From assembly GCF_001421505.1 (NCBI RefSeq), contig NZ_LMKL01000001.1, positions 496,001-560,000 on the forward strand: a stretch of 64,000 nucleotides of DNA, written 5' to 3'. The stretch comes from Sphingomonas sp. Leaf17 (lineage in GTDB: Bacteria; Pseudomonadota; Alphaproteobacteria; Sphingomonadales; Sphingomonadaceae). The notes under the pieces were generated by a model. It ran no database searches and was not told the origin of the DNA. It was given only the letters and a program-made list of their open reading frames with translations. Each line of letters begins with the position of its first letter. Position 1 is the stretch's first letter. The position numbers and the translations under genes are program-made. This document shows, in pieces, positions 8,904-16,704 of the stretch.

Positions 8904-9413
8904 ATGATCGAAATTGCTCTTTCCACCGACGGTCCCTGGCCCGATTCCGACTGGGAGGCGCTGGCCACCCGCGCCGCGACCGCCGCGATTCGGCGGACGC
9001 CGCACGGCGCGCTGCTGACGACCGATGCGGTGGTCGAGATTTCGGTCCGGCTGACCAGCGATGACGAGGTTCACACGCTGAACCGCCAGTACCGGCAGAA
9101 GGACAAGCCGACCAACGTCCTGTCCTTTCCGATGGTGCAGGCCGATCTGCTCGACACCGTCACGCAGAACAGCGACGACGGCGAGGTTCTGCTGGGCGAT
9201 ATCGTGCTGGCGCACGGTGTCTGCGTGGCCGAGGCGGCGGAGCGCGGGATCAGCGTTGCCGATCATGCGACGCATTTGATCGTGCACGGGACGTTGCATC
9301 TGCTAGGCTATGACCACATGGTCGACCACGAGGCCGAGGCGATGGAAGCGATCGAAACCGATGCGCTTGCTGAACTGGGCATCACCGACCCCTATCTGGT
9401 ACGCGAGGACTGA
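8904..9413 (+). CDS. ybeY: Endoribonuclease YbeY (rRNA maturation factor)
   Basis: 169 aa from ATG 8904. The zinc motif H3XH5XH appears as HGTLHLLGYDH (His128, 132, 138), with the upstream KPTNVLSFP signature. YbeY takes part in 16S rRNA 3' end maturation and ribosome quality control. A longer frame from 8832 overlaps phoH and adds 24 residues not seen in the family, so the shorter start is preferred. It is followed after 8 bp by the CorC-like gene. Confidence 0.94.
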   Translation: MIEIALSTDGPWPDSDWEALATRAATAAIRRTPHGALLTTDAVVEISVRLTSDDEVHTLNRQYRQKDKPTNVLSFPMVQADLLDTVTQNSDDGEVLLGDIVLAHGVCVAEAAERGISVADHATHLIVHGTLHLLGYDHMVDHEAEAMEAIETDALAELGITDPYLVRED

Positions 9414-9421
9414 CGACCCCG

Positions 9422-10330
9422 ATGGCCGACGGCCCGACTAGCACCGCCCCCGGAGACAGTACCGAAAACGGTATCTGGCGCGGGTTGAAGACCCTGATCT
9501 TCGGCAATGGCCCCGACGAGTCGCTGCGCGACCAGTTGGAGGACGCGATCGACCGGCATGAGGGCGATCCCGCCCCCGATGCGGTCGGCGACCTCAGCCC
9601 GCTGGAGCGGCAGATGGTGCGCAACCTGCTGCATTTCGGCGAACGCGATGCCGGCGACGTCGGCGTGCCGCGTGCGGATATCGTCGCGGTCGAGGAACAG
9701 ACCAGTTTCGCGCATCTGGTCCAGATCTTCGCGGAGGCCGGGCACAGCCGCCTGCCGGTCTACCGCGAGAAGCTGGATACGATCATCGGCATGGTCCACA
9801 TCAAGGACGTGTTCAACATCCTGGCGACCGGGGCCGCGCACCCCGACAGTCTCGCCGGACTGATTCGCGAACCATTATATGTGCCAATGTCGCGCGGCGC
9901 GCTCGACCTGCTGGCCGACATGCGGACCAAGCGGGTGCATCTGGCGGTCGTGCTCGACGAATATTTCGGGACCGAGGGGCTGGTCACGATCGAGGACCTG
10001 ATCGAGGAAATCGTCGGCGACATCGAGGACGAGCATGACGACGCACCGCAGGCGTTGCTGATCCCGCTGGACGGCGGCGCGTGGGAGGCGGATGCGCGCG
10101 TCGAACTGGAGGATGTCGGCACCGCGGTCGATGCGCGGCTGGCCGATGTCGACAGCGACGTCGATACGCTGGGTGGGCTGGCGGCGGTGCTCGCCGGCTG
10201 CGTGCCGCCGGCGGGAACCTGTGTCGACCATCCCAGCGGCTGGCGGATCGAGGTCGTCGAATCGGACGAGCGCCGCATCCACCGCGTCCGCCTGCATCCG
10301 CCGAAACCGGAGCCGGAAGACGGCGAATAG
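9422..10330 (+). CDS. corC: CorC/HlyC-type CBS domain protein
   Basis: 302 aa. It lacks the DUF21 membrane domain. A tandem CBS pair (about residues 75-200, including GHSRLPVYREKLDTIIGMVHIKD pieces) is followed by a CorC_HlyC C-terminal domain (about 215-295). Such proteins are linked to magnesium/cobalt efflux or to haemolysin annotation; the phoH-ybeY-corC order is conserved. In many relatives lnt (apolipoprotein N-acyltransferase) comes next, but here it is replaced by a sugar-dehydrogenase-like gene. Confidence 0.88.
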   Translation: MADGPTSTAPGDSTENGIWRGLKTLIFGNGPDESLRDQLEDAIDRHEGDPAPDAVGDLSPLERQMVRNLLHFGERDAGDVGVPRADIVAVEEQTSFAHLVQIFAEAGHSRLPVYREKLDTIIGMVHIKDVFNILATGAAHPDSLAGLIREPLYVPMSRGALDLLADMRTKRVHLAVVLDEYFGTEGLVTIEDLIEEIVGDIEDEHDDAPQALLIPLDGGAWEADARVELEDVGTAVDARLADVDSDVDTLGGLAAVLAGCVPPAGTCVDHPSGWRIEVVESDERRIHRVRLHPPKPEPEDGE

Positions 10331-10409
10331 GACCGGGCGGGTCGGGCGACGAACGCGCCCACCCGTTTCCCCCTTCCCCCCGCCCCTCGCGCCGCCTATT
10401 TCACGGGGT

Positions 10410-11738
10410 ATGCGCAAACATATCCTGATCGTCCTCGTCCTGATCGGCCTCGTCGTGGCCGGGACCGTCGCCTATCTCGCCTGGCCCGACACCGCGGAAA
10501 TCCCGATCGAGCAGGTACAGGGCGCGCGACCCAATATCACCGCGCCCCGGGAACAGACCTTGCCGACGGTCAAGGTGGCCGATGTCGTGGGCTGGCAGAA
10601 CGGCGCGAAGCCGGTTCCGGCGGCCGGGTTGCAGGTGCAGCCGTTCGCGGCCGGGCTGGACCATCCGCGCTGGATGTACCGCCTGCCCAATGGCGACGTG
10701 CTGGTCGCCGAAAGCAATTCGCCGCCGCGCGAGGGTGGCGGCATCACCGGCTGGGTGATGGGCAAGCTGATGGCCAAGGCCGGGGCCGGCGTCCCGTCCG
10801 CCAACCGCATCACCTTGTTGCGCGACGCGAATGGCGACGGCGTCGCCGAAACGCGCACGACCTTCATGACCGGGCTGACCTCGCCGTTCGGCATGACGCT
10901 GATGAACGGGCAATTGTACATCGGCAATACCGACGCCTTGGTGCGCGTGCCCTATACCGAGGGTGCGACGACGATCACCGCGACGCCCGAACTGGTCGTG
11001 AAACTGCCCGGCGGCGGCAACCACTGGGCGCGCAACGTCATCGCCGCGCCCGACGGCAAGACGCTGTTCGTCAGCGTCGGGTCGGCGTCGAACATCGCCG
11101 AGAACGGGCTGGCGGCGGAAAAGAACCGCGCGACGATCTGGCAGGTGTGGCCGGGCGACAAGAACTGGCGCGTCTATGCCTCGGGCCTGCGCAACGCGAA
11201 CGGCATGGCGATCAACCCGACCAGCGGCAACCTGTGGACGGTCGTCAACGAACGCGACATGCTGGGGTCCGACATCGTGCCGGATTACCTGACGCAGGTG
11301 TCGTTCGGCGACCAGTTCGGCTGGCCGTGGTATTATTGGGGCGGTTATACCGATACGCGGGTGCAGCCGACCAATCCGGCGTTGCAGCAATATTCCAAGC
11401 GCCCCGACTATGCGCTGGGGCCGCATGTCGCCGCCCTGGGGCTGACCTTTGCCAACGAGGTGAAGCTGGGTGACCGGTTCGCGCAAGGCGCCTTCATCGG
11501 CGAGCACGGATCGTGGAACCGCAAGCCGGTGTCCGGTTACAAGGTGGTGTTCGTACCGTTTGCCGATGGCGGGTTCCCGGCGGCAAAGTCGAAGCCGGTC
11601 GATGTGCTGACCGGGTTCCTGAACGCGGACGGCGACGCGCAGGGGCGGCCGGTCGGTGTCATCGCCGACAAGACCGGCGGGCTGCTGGTCGCCGACGACG
11701 TCGGCAACGTGATCTGGCGGGTGAGTGCGGCGCGGTAG
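10410..11738 (+). CDS. Membrane-anchored sorbosone/glucose dehydrogenase-like beta-propeller protein
   Basis: 442 aa from ATG 10410. An N-terminal anchor (about residues 5-25) is followed by a six-bladed propeller of the PQQ-type soluble glucose/sorbosone dehydrogenase family. Visible pieces are the repeated LDHPRWMYRLPNGDVLVAE, GLTSPFGMTL and GEHGSWNRKP, the last being a strong family motif. It is expected to face the periplasm and oxidise an aldose or related substrate with PQQ. No PQQ synthesis genes are in view. An in-frame extension back into corC (to 10092) was rejected because the hydrophobic anchor defines the start. Confidence 0.82.
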   Translation: MRKHILIVLVLIGLVVAGTVAYLAWPDTAEIPIEQVQGARPNITAPREQTLPTVKVADVVGWQNGAKPVPAAGLQVQPFAAGLDHPRWMYRLPNGDVLVAESNSPPREGGGITGWVMGKLMAKAGAGVPSANRITLLRDANGDGVAETRTTFMTGLTSPFGMTLMNGQLYIGNTDALVRVPYTEGATTITATPELVVKLPGGGNHWARNVIAAPDGKTLFVSVGSASNIAENGLAAEKNRATIWQVWPGDKNWRVYASGLRNANGMAINPTSGNLWTVVNERDMLGSDIVPDYLTQVSFGDQFGWPWYYWGGYTDTRVQPTNPALQQYSKRPDYALGPHVAALGLTFANEVKLGDRFAQGAFIGEHGSWNRKPVSGYKVVFVPFADGGFPAAKSKPVDVLTGFLNADGDAQGRPVGVIADKTGGLLVADDVGNVIWRVSAAR

Positions 11739-11885
11739 GTTCAGGGTGGTGCCCCCTCACCCGCCGACTCCGTCGTTGCGCGCATAGCGTAGCAAGGACG
11801 GGTCGGGTCGGATCTTTTCGCTGCACCAATCAGGCGCGTCACTCGGACGGGCGTGCCGATGCCGTCCCGGCCGAAGCCGAACCCG
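11739..11885. other. Convergent intergenic region with a small hairpin
   Basis: The space between the dehydrogenase and sspB genes holds no ORF. GGACGG and CCGTCC (around 11849-11871) can pair across an 11-base loop; there is no T-run, so it is at best a weak terminator. Confidence 0.35.
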
Positions 11886-12371
11886 TTACTTCTTCCGCTT
11901 GAAATCCACCGCGACGACGTTCGATCCGTCCTCGATCGACGTGGCGGTCGGGCCGTCGTTTTCGGCGGCGTCGTGCGGCTCGGGACCGTCGTCGGGGCCT
12001 TCGGCAGCCTGGAAGCGCAGCTCGAAATTGACGGCCGGATCGTGGAAGCCCGTGATCGCCGAATAGGGGATGACCAGTTTCGACGCGACCTGATTGAAGC
12101 TGAGGCCGACCGAGAACTTCGTGTCGTCGACGTACAGATCCCAGTAGCGGTTCTGGATGACGATCGTCATTTCATCCGGAAACCGCTCGATCAGCCGCTT
12201 GGGGATGTCGACGCCGGGGTTCTGCGTCTTGAACGTGATGTAGAAATGATGCTCGCCCGGCAGGCCCCCGCTCTCGGCGACCGTGCCGAGGACGCGGCCG
12301 ACCACGGCACGCAACGCTTCCTGGACGATCTCGTCGTAGGGAATCAGGCTGTCTGGAAGTCCATCGCTCAT
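11886..12371 (-). CDS. sspB: SspB-family ClpXP adaptor (alphaproteobacterial type)
   Basis: 161 aa. The N-terminal substrate-binding domain contains HFYITFKTQNPGVDIP and the LSFNQVASKLVIPYSAI segment, both typical of alphaproteobacterial SspB. An acidic, disordered linker (about 125-148) leads to the C-terminal tail VVAVDFKRKK that would contact ClpX. SspB tethers ssrA-tagged and other substrates to ClpXP. ATG 12371 was chosen because upstream sequence runs into the divergent hisB coding region. The shared 72-bp gap to hisB must contain both promoters. Confidence 0.9.
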   Translation of the reverse strand: MSDGLPDSLIPYDEIVQEALRAVVGRVLGTVAESGGLPGEHHFYITFKTQNPGVDIPKRLIERFPDEMTIVIQNRYWDLYVDDTKFSVGLSFNQVASKLVIPYSAITGFHDPAVNFELRFQAAEGPDDGPEPHDAAENDGPTATSIEDGSNVVAVDFKRKK

Positions 12372-12443
12372 CCGGCCATGGACTAGCGTGGTTTGGGGTG
12401 CGGTCAAGATTGCATGGACCGCCCGGCCCGCTATGGAGGGCGA

Positions 12444-13031
12444 ATGCGCACCGCCACGATCAATCGCTCGACCGCGGAAACCCGGATCGACGTCACCCTG
12501 AACCTCGACGGGACCGGGGTCTATGACAACGCGACCGGCATCGGGTTTCTCGACCACATGCTCGACCAGCTGTCGCGCCATTCGCTGATCGACCTGAGCG
12601 TGAAGGTCGTCGGCGACCTGCACATCGACGGGCACCACACGGTCGAGGACAGCGCGCTGGCGATCGGTCAGGCCTTCGCGCAGGCGCTGGGCGACAAGCG
12701 CGGTATCCGCCGGTATGGCGAGGCGGTGACGCCGATGGACGAGGCGCTGATCCAGGTCGCGCTCGATATTTCGGGCCGCCCCTGGCTGGTGTGGAATACG
12801 CCGTTCACCGTCGAACGACTGGGCGGGCTGGACACCGAACTGATCGAACACTGGTTTCACAGCTTCGCGCAGACCGCCGGCATCACGCTGCACGTCACCA
12901 AGCTCGGCGGCCACAACAACCACCATATCGTCGAAGGCGCGTTCAAGGGGCTTGCCCGCGCACTGCGGATGGCGGTGGAGATCGACCCGCGCAAAGGCGA
13001 CGCGATCCCGTCGACCAAGGGGATTTTGTGA
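12444..13031 (+). CDS. hisB: Imidazoleglycerol-phosphate dehydratase HisB
   Basis: 195 aa, monofunctional dehydratase size. It has the two metal-binding repeats: [11 protein letters not shown] with [16 protein letters not shown], and later HWFHSFA with [14 protein letters not shown]. It catalyses step 7 of histidine synthesis, IGP to imidazole-acetol phosphate. First gene of the his operon here; the stop TGA overlaps the next ATG by one base. ATG 12444 gives the normal family N-terminus; an earlier in-frame start at 12393 is not supported. Confidence 0.97.
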   Translation: MRTATINRSTAETRIDVTLNLDGTGVYDNATGIGFLDHMLDQLSRHSLIDLSVKVVGDLHIDGHHTVEDSALAIGQAFAQALGDKRGIRRYGEAVTPMDEALIQVALDISGRPWLVWNTPFTVERLGGLDTELIEHWFHSFAQTAGITLHVTKLGGHNNHHIVEGAFKGLARALRMAVEIDPRKGDAIPSTKGIL

Positions 13032-13336
13032 TGGCCGCCAAGCCGATGACCCCAATGTGCCTTGTGCTGCTGACTTATGTAAAGCCGCTGGCGGAGGTCG
13101 ACGTGCACCGCGCGGCGCATGTCGCGTGGATCGAGGGTCTGATGACGACGGGCACGATGCTGCTCGCCGGTCGTCGTTCGCCACCCACCGGCGGCGTCCT
13201 GCTGTTCCGCGGCGAGGCCGATGTGGTGGCGGAGGAAGCGGCCAACGATCCGTTCGTGCAGAACGGCGTCGCCACGTTCGAGGTGATCCCCTTCACCGCG
13301 ACGCTGGCGATGGAAGAAATCGGCGACCTGTTTTGA
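13031..13336 (+). CDS. YciI-like small protein in the his operon
   Basis: 101 aa. The ferredoxin-like YciI fold is suggested by size, the early strand CLVLLTYVKPL, an HxxHVAW motif (about residues 26-32), a LLAGRRSPPTGGVLLFRGE hairpin and the EEAANDPFVQNGVATFEVIPF ending. YciI proteins are small cytoplasmic dimers of mostly unknown activity. It is coupled at both ends: its ATG overlaps the hisB stop, and its own stop overlaps the hisH start by four bases. That spacing ties it to histidine synthesis, but no biochemical role can be stated. Confidence 0.8.
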   Translation: MAAKPMTPMCLVLLTYVKPLAEVDVHRAAHVAWIEGLMTTGTMLLAGRRSPPTGGVLLFRGEADVVAEEAANDPFVQNGVATFEVIPFTATLAMEEIGDLF

Positions 13337-13935
13337 TCGCACTCATCGACTATGGCGCGGGCAACCTCCACTCGGTCGAGAACGCCTTGCGTGCGGCGGG
13401 CGCAACCGACCTGATCGTCACCGCCGACCCCGATGCCGTGGCGAAGGCCGACCGGATCGTCCTGCCCGGTGTCGGCGCGTTCGGCGCCTGTGCGGCCGCG
13501 CTGCGCGGGGTTGATGGCATGATCGACGCGATGGACCGGCGGGTGCGACAGGAGGGCGCACCGTTCCTCGGCATCTGCGTCGGCATGCAGCTGATGGCCG
13601 ATACCGGGGTCGAGATGGGGACCCATGCCGGCCTCGGCTGGATCGCGGGCACCGTTACCCGGCTGGAGCCGACCGATCCGACCGCCAAGGTCCCGCATAT
13701 GGGCTGGAACGACGTGGTGCCGGTGCGCGACCATCCGCTGATCGTGGCCGGCGAGGCATATTTCCTGCACAGCTATGCATTCGAGGGGGCGGATGTGATC
13801 GCGACCAGCGACCATGATGGCCCGGTCACCGCCGCGATCGGCCGCGACACGATGATCGGTGTGCAGTTCCACCCCGAAAAAAGCCAGGCATATGGCCTGG
13901 CGATGCTTGAAAGGTTCCTGACATGGCGGCCCTGA
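13333..13935 (+). CDS. hisH: Imidazole glycerol phosphate synthase, glutamine amidotransferase subunit HisH
   Basis: 200 aa. The class I glutaminase triad is visible: Cys in GICVGMQLM, and His and Glu in VQFHPEKSQ. HisH supplies ammonia to HisF. The N-terminus IALIDYGAGNLHSVENAL fixes the start at TTG 13333, since no ATG or GTG lies at the right place. The sequence TTTTGATC makes a four-base overlap with the preceding stop. The 3' end overlaps hisA by 13 bases. Confidence 0.95.
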   Translation: MIALIDYGAGNLHSVENALRAAGATDLIVTADPDAVAKADRIVLPGVGAFGACAAALRGVDGMIDAMDRRVRQEGAPFLGICVGMQLMADTGVEMGTHAGLGWIAGTVTRLEPTDPTAKVPHMGWNDVVPVRDHPLIVAGEAYFLHSYAFEGADVIATSDHDGPVTAAIGRDTMIGVQFHPEKSQAYGLAMLERFLTWRP

Positions 13936-14660
13936 TCGTCTTTCCCGCGATCGACCTGAAGGCGGGTCAGGTCGTCCGTCTGGCCGAGGGCGATATGGAC
14001 CGCGCGACCGTCTATGGCGACGATCCCGCCGCACAGGCGATGCTGTTCGCGCAGGCCGGCGCGGAGTATCTCCACGTCGTCGATCTGGACGGCGCGTTCG
14101 CTGGCGGATCGGTCAATGGCGATGCGGTGCGCGGGATCGTGTCGGCGTTTCCCGGCCATGTCCAGCTGGGCGGCGGCATCCGCACCCGCGCCAATGTCGA
14201 GAGCTGGTTCGACGCGGGCGTCTCGCGCGTCGTCATCGGCACCGCCGCGCTGGAGGACCCGGAATTCGTGAAGGCCGCCGCGCGCGACTTTCCCGGCGGC
14301 ATCGTCGTGGCGGTCGATGCGAAGGACAGCATGGTCGCGACGCGCGGCTGGGCCGACGTCTCGACCGTCACCGTCACCGACCTCGCCCGCCGGTTCGAGG
14401 ATGCGGGCGTCGCCGCGCTGCTGTTCACCGATGTGGGGCGCGACGGGATGCTGAAGGGTTGCAATGTCGAGGCGACGGTCGATCTGGCGCGATCGGTCGA
14501 CATCCCCGTCATCGCCAGCGGCGGCGTGAAGGGGATCGGCGACATTCACGTCCTGGCGTTGCACGTCCGCGACGGGGTGGAGGGGGTCATTACCGGCCGT
14601 GCGCTGTACGACGGTCGGCTGGACCTGACGGCGGCGATGGCCGTGGCGAACGCGGCGTGA
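13923..14660 (+). CDS. hisA: Phosphoribosylformimino-5-aminoimidazole carboxamide ribotide isomerase HisA
   Basis: 245 aa TIM barrel. Both catalytic aspartates are present: [14 protein letters not shown] at the N-terminus and [12 protein letters not shown] in the second half, along with phosphate-binding GGGIRT and SGGVKG loops. It catalyses the ProFAR to PRFAR Amadori isomerisation, the fourth step of histidine synthesis. The start overlaps hisH and hisF follows after four bases. Confidence 0.97.
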   Translation: MAALIVFPAIDLKAGQVVRLAEGDMDRATVYGDDPAAQAMLFAQAGAEYLHVVDLDGAFAGGSVNGDAVRGIVSAFPGHVQLGGGIRTRANVESWFDAGVSRVVIGTAALEDPEFVKAAARDFPGGIVVAVDAKDSMVATRGWADVSTVTVTDLARRFEDAGVAALLFTDVGRDGMLKGCNVEATVDLARSVDIPVIASGGVKGIGDIHVLALHVRDGVEGVITGRALYDGRLDLTAAMAVANAA

Positions 14661-14664
14661 GCGC

Positions 14665-15426
14665 ATGACCGTCCGGGCGCGCGTGATCCCCTGCCTCGAC
14701 GTGGCCAATGGCCGCGTGGTGAAGGGCGTGAACTTCGTCGACCTGATCGACGCGGGCGATCCCGTCGAGCAGGCGCGGGCCTATGATGCGGCGGGCGCGG
14801 ACGAACTCTGCTTCCTCGATATTACCGCCAGTCACGAGGCGCGCGGCACGATTCTCGACGTCGTGCGGCGGACGGCGGAGGTGTGTTTCATGCCGCTGAC
14901 CGTCGGCGGCGGCGTGCGCAGCGCGGAGGATGCGCGCGCGCTGCTGCTGGCGGGGGCGGACAAGGTCGCGGTCAATTCCGCCGCCGTCGCCCGGCCGGCG
15001 GTGGTCGCCGACATCGCCGAACGCTTCGGCAGCCAGTGCGTCGTCGCCTCGGTCGATGCGCGGCGGGTCGGGGATGGTTGGGAAGTCTTCACCCATGGCG
15101 GCCGTCGCCCGACCGGCATCGACGCGATCGAGCACGCGCTGCGGCTGGCCGATCTGGGCGCGGGCGAGATTCTCGTCACCTCGATGGACCGCGACGGGAC
15201 GCGCGGCGGATATGATCTGGCGCTGATCCGCGCGATCGCCGATCGGGTGTCGGTGCCGGTGGTGGCGAGCGGCGGCGTCGGCGGTCTGGACGATCTGGTT
15301 GCCGGCATCCGCGACGGGCACGCCAGCGCGGTGCTGGCCGCGTCGATCTTTCACTTCGGCGAGGCGTCGATCGCGGACGCGCACGCCGCGCTGGCGGCAG
15401 CGGGGATTCCGGTGCGGGCGCATTGA
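14665..15426 (+). CDS. hisF: Imidazole glycerol phosphate synthase, cyclase subunit HisF
   Basis: 253 aa, full length. The opening [18 protein letters not shown] carries the first catalytic Asp, and [13 protein letters not shown] carries the second. Phosphate loops GGGVR and SGGVGG are intact. HisF uses ammonia from HisH and PRFAR to make IGP and AICAR. It is separated from hisE by 320 bp that contains only a possible 56-residue ORF and palindromic sequence. Confidence 0.97.
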   Translation: MTVRARVIPCLDVANGRVVKGVNFVDLIDAGDPVEQARAYDAAGADELCFLDITASHEARGTILDVVRRTAEVCFMPLTVGGGVRSAEDARALLLAGADKVAVNSAAVARPAVVADIAERFGSQCVVASVDARRVGDGWEVFTHGGRRPTGIDAIEHALRLADLGAGEILVTSMDRDGTRGGYDLALIRAIADRVSVPVVASGGVGGLDDLVAGIRDGHASAVLAASIFHFGEASIADAHAALAAAGIPVRAH

Positions 15427-15541
15427 GGGTGCCTTCCCCCTCCCCCTTCCGGCGCGGTGCGCTTCCCTCCCTATCCCATGGGGAAAGGGAAAAGACGGCG
15501 AAGGGTGGAGGTGACCGGTCAACCGCAGCCCGGGGCACGCC

Positions 15542-15712
15542 GTGCTGACCATCGCCGTCCAGTCCGGCCACACCGGCGTTGTACGCCCGCGTACCGGGCC
15601 GGAGGCATCCGACATCGCGCTGTTCGCCTTTGCCGCCATCGCGGTCTGGCTGGTGCGGCGGGCGTTGCGCGCACGATTTCGGTCGAAGGCTCCGCCACCG
15701 GGCAAGGATTGA
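15542..15712 (+). CDS. Possible small single-pass membrane protein between hisF and hisE
   Basis: A 56-residue frame from GTG 15542 to TGA 15712. The middle reads SDIALFAFAAIAVWLVRRALRARF: a hydrophobic helix followed by a strongly basic segment, the pattern of a small inner-membrane protein with a cytoplasmic tail. The first 20 residues look less protein-like, and no better ATG exists close to the helix, so the real start is unclear. No homologous family was recognised. If real, it is co-transcribed with the his genes. The preceding 115 bp (15427-15541) contain only a short CCCTATCCCATGGGGAAAGGG-like palindrome. Confidence 0.4.
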   Translation: MLTIAVQSGHTGVVRPRTGPEASDIALFAFAAIAVWLVRRALRARFRSKAPPPGKD

Positions 15713-15746
15713 CCGCAAGGCCATCCCGCGCCAGACGCTGGGCCAT

Positions 15747-16067
15747 ATGGCCGATGACATCCTCGACCGCCTTGAGGCGACGATCCGCAGCCGCCGCGCA
15801 AGCGATGCCGGCAGTTCCTACACCGCCAGCCTGTTCGCGAAGGGCCGCCCCAAGATCGCGCAGAAACTGGGCGAGGAAGCGGTCGAGACCGTCATCGCCG
15901 CGTGTTCGGGCGACGACGCGGCAATCGTGCCGGAGGCGGCCGACCTGATCTTTCACCTGTGCGTGCTGCTGGCCGATGCCGGCCTCAGCCTGGACGACGT
16001 CCGCGCCGAGATCGCGCGGCGCGATGGCGTCGGCGGGCTGGTGGAGAAGGCGTCGCGCGCGGGATAA
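15747..16067 (+). CDS. hisE: Phosphoribosyl-ATP pyrophosphatase HisE
   Basis: 106 aa. The all-alpha MazG-like fold is recognised from SYTASLFAKGRPKIAQKLGEE, EAVETVIAA and EAADLIFHLCVLLADAGLS, which carry the acidic metal ligands. HisE hydrolyses PR-ATP to PR-AMP, step 2 of histidine synthesis. ATG 15747 gives the standard family length; the frame remains open upstream to 15579 without family similarity. hisG, hisI and hisD are not in this window. Confidence 0.95.
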   Translation: MADDILDRLEATIRSRRASDAGSSYTASLFAKGRPKIAQKLGEEAVETVIAACSGDDAAIVPEAADLIFHLCVLLADAGLSLDDVRAEIARRDGVGGLVEKASRAG

Positions 16068-16075
16068 CTTGTCTT

Positions 16076-16145
16076 CCGTTCGTTTCGAGCGACGTCGAAA
16101 AACTGATACGCGCGGTGGTTTCTCGACTTCCCTCGAAACGAACGG
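16076..16145. repeat. Inverted repeat element (CGTTCGTTTCGAG family)
   Basis: CCGTTCGTTTCGAG at 16076-16089 is exactly mirrored by CTCGAAACGAACGG at 16132-16145, and pairing continues imperfectly inward (GTCGA-AAA against TTTCTCGAC). A single unpaired arm of the same sequence is at 23295-23310 upstream of glcB. This behaves like a dispersed palindromic element in intergenic DNA. Confidence 0.8.
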
Positions 16146-16197
16146 CTATGGGTTAGGCGCTGCCGTCGGGAGCGGAGGATACGCCCTCCCCTAACCC

Positions 16198-16213
16198 CTC
16201 CCGCAAGCGGGAG
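16198..16213 (+). promoter_or_regulatory. GC-rich hairpin just ahead of the HIT gene
   Basis: CTCCCGC-AA-GCGGGAG is a perfect 7-bp stem with a two-base loop ending ten bases before the ATG at 16223. Its right arm runs into GGGAGAGGGA, the only ribosome-site candidate, so folding could mask part of it. It may equally be the end of another dispersed repeat, since GGGTTAG/CTAACCC arms flank the region (16150-16156, 16191-16197). Confidence 0.4.
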
Positions 16214-16222
16214 AGGGATTCC

Positions 16223-16600
16223 ATGCCGATCGACGCCACCGCGCCCTATGACGACCAGAATGTCTTTGCGAAGATCCTGCGCCGCGAAATCCCGGCGGCG
16301 ACGGTGTATGAGGACGACTATGCCCTCGCCTTCAACGACATCACGCCGCAGGCCCCGGCCCATATTCTGGTGATCCCCAAGGGGCCTTATGTCTCATGGG
16401 ACGATTTCAGCGCGCGGGGCAGCGACGCGGAGATCGCCGGCTTCGTCCGCGCGGTCGGCACGGTCGCGCGTGCGGCCGGGCTGGTCGCGCCGGGATACCG
16501 CCTGCTCGCCAACATCGGCGCGCATGGCGGGCAGGAGGTCGCGCATCTCCACGTCCACATCCTCGCCGGGCGCCCGCTGGGGCCGATGGTCGCGCGATAG
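16223..16600 (+). CDS. HIT-family (Hint-like) purine nucleoside phosphoramidase
   Basis: 125 aa. The histidine triad HLHVHIL (about residues 107-113) lies near the C-terminus, preceded by FAKILRREIPAATVYEDD, the usual N-terminal signature. Hint proteins hydrolyse AMP-linked phosphoramidates in the cytoplasm. It follows hisE by 155 bp, and the hisE-HIT neighbourhood is common in alphaproteobacteria. Whether it is on the his transcript is unclear because of the intervening palindromes. Confidence 0.9.
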   Translation: MPIDATAPYDDQNVFAKILRREIPAATVYEDDYALAFNDITPQAPAHILVIPKGPYVSWDDFSARGSDAEIAGFVRAVGTVARAAGLVAPGYRLLANIGAHGGQEVAHLHVHILAGRPLGPMVAR

Positions 16601-16704
16601 GCCAGCTTGGATGCACTAAAGGATTGCACGCAACAAAATTGCGGTTACCTTCTCGCGCTTGACCTGTGACGGCCGACATGGCCGCTCCTTGGGGGGAAGA
16701 CTTG

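Noticed and set aside
12372..13184. Upstream extension of the sspB frame to 432 codons
   Set aside because: The extension is antisense to hisB; the SspB family N-terminus begins at 12371.
15468..15500. Palindromic CCCTATCCCATGGGGAAAGGG-like sequence as a possible terminator after hisF
   Set aside because: The stem is short and interrupted with no T-run, and hisE is expected to be on the same transcript; it is more likely a repeat remnant.
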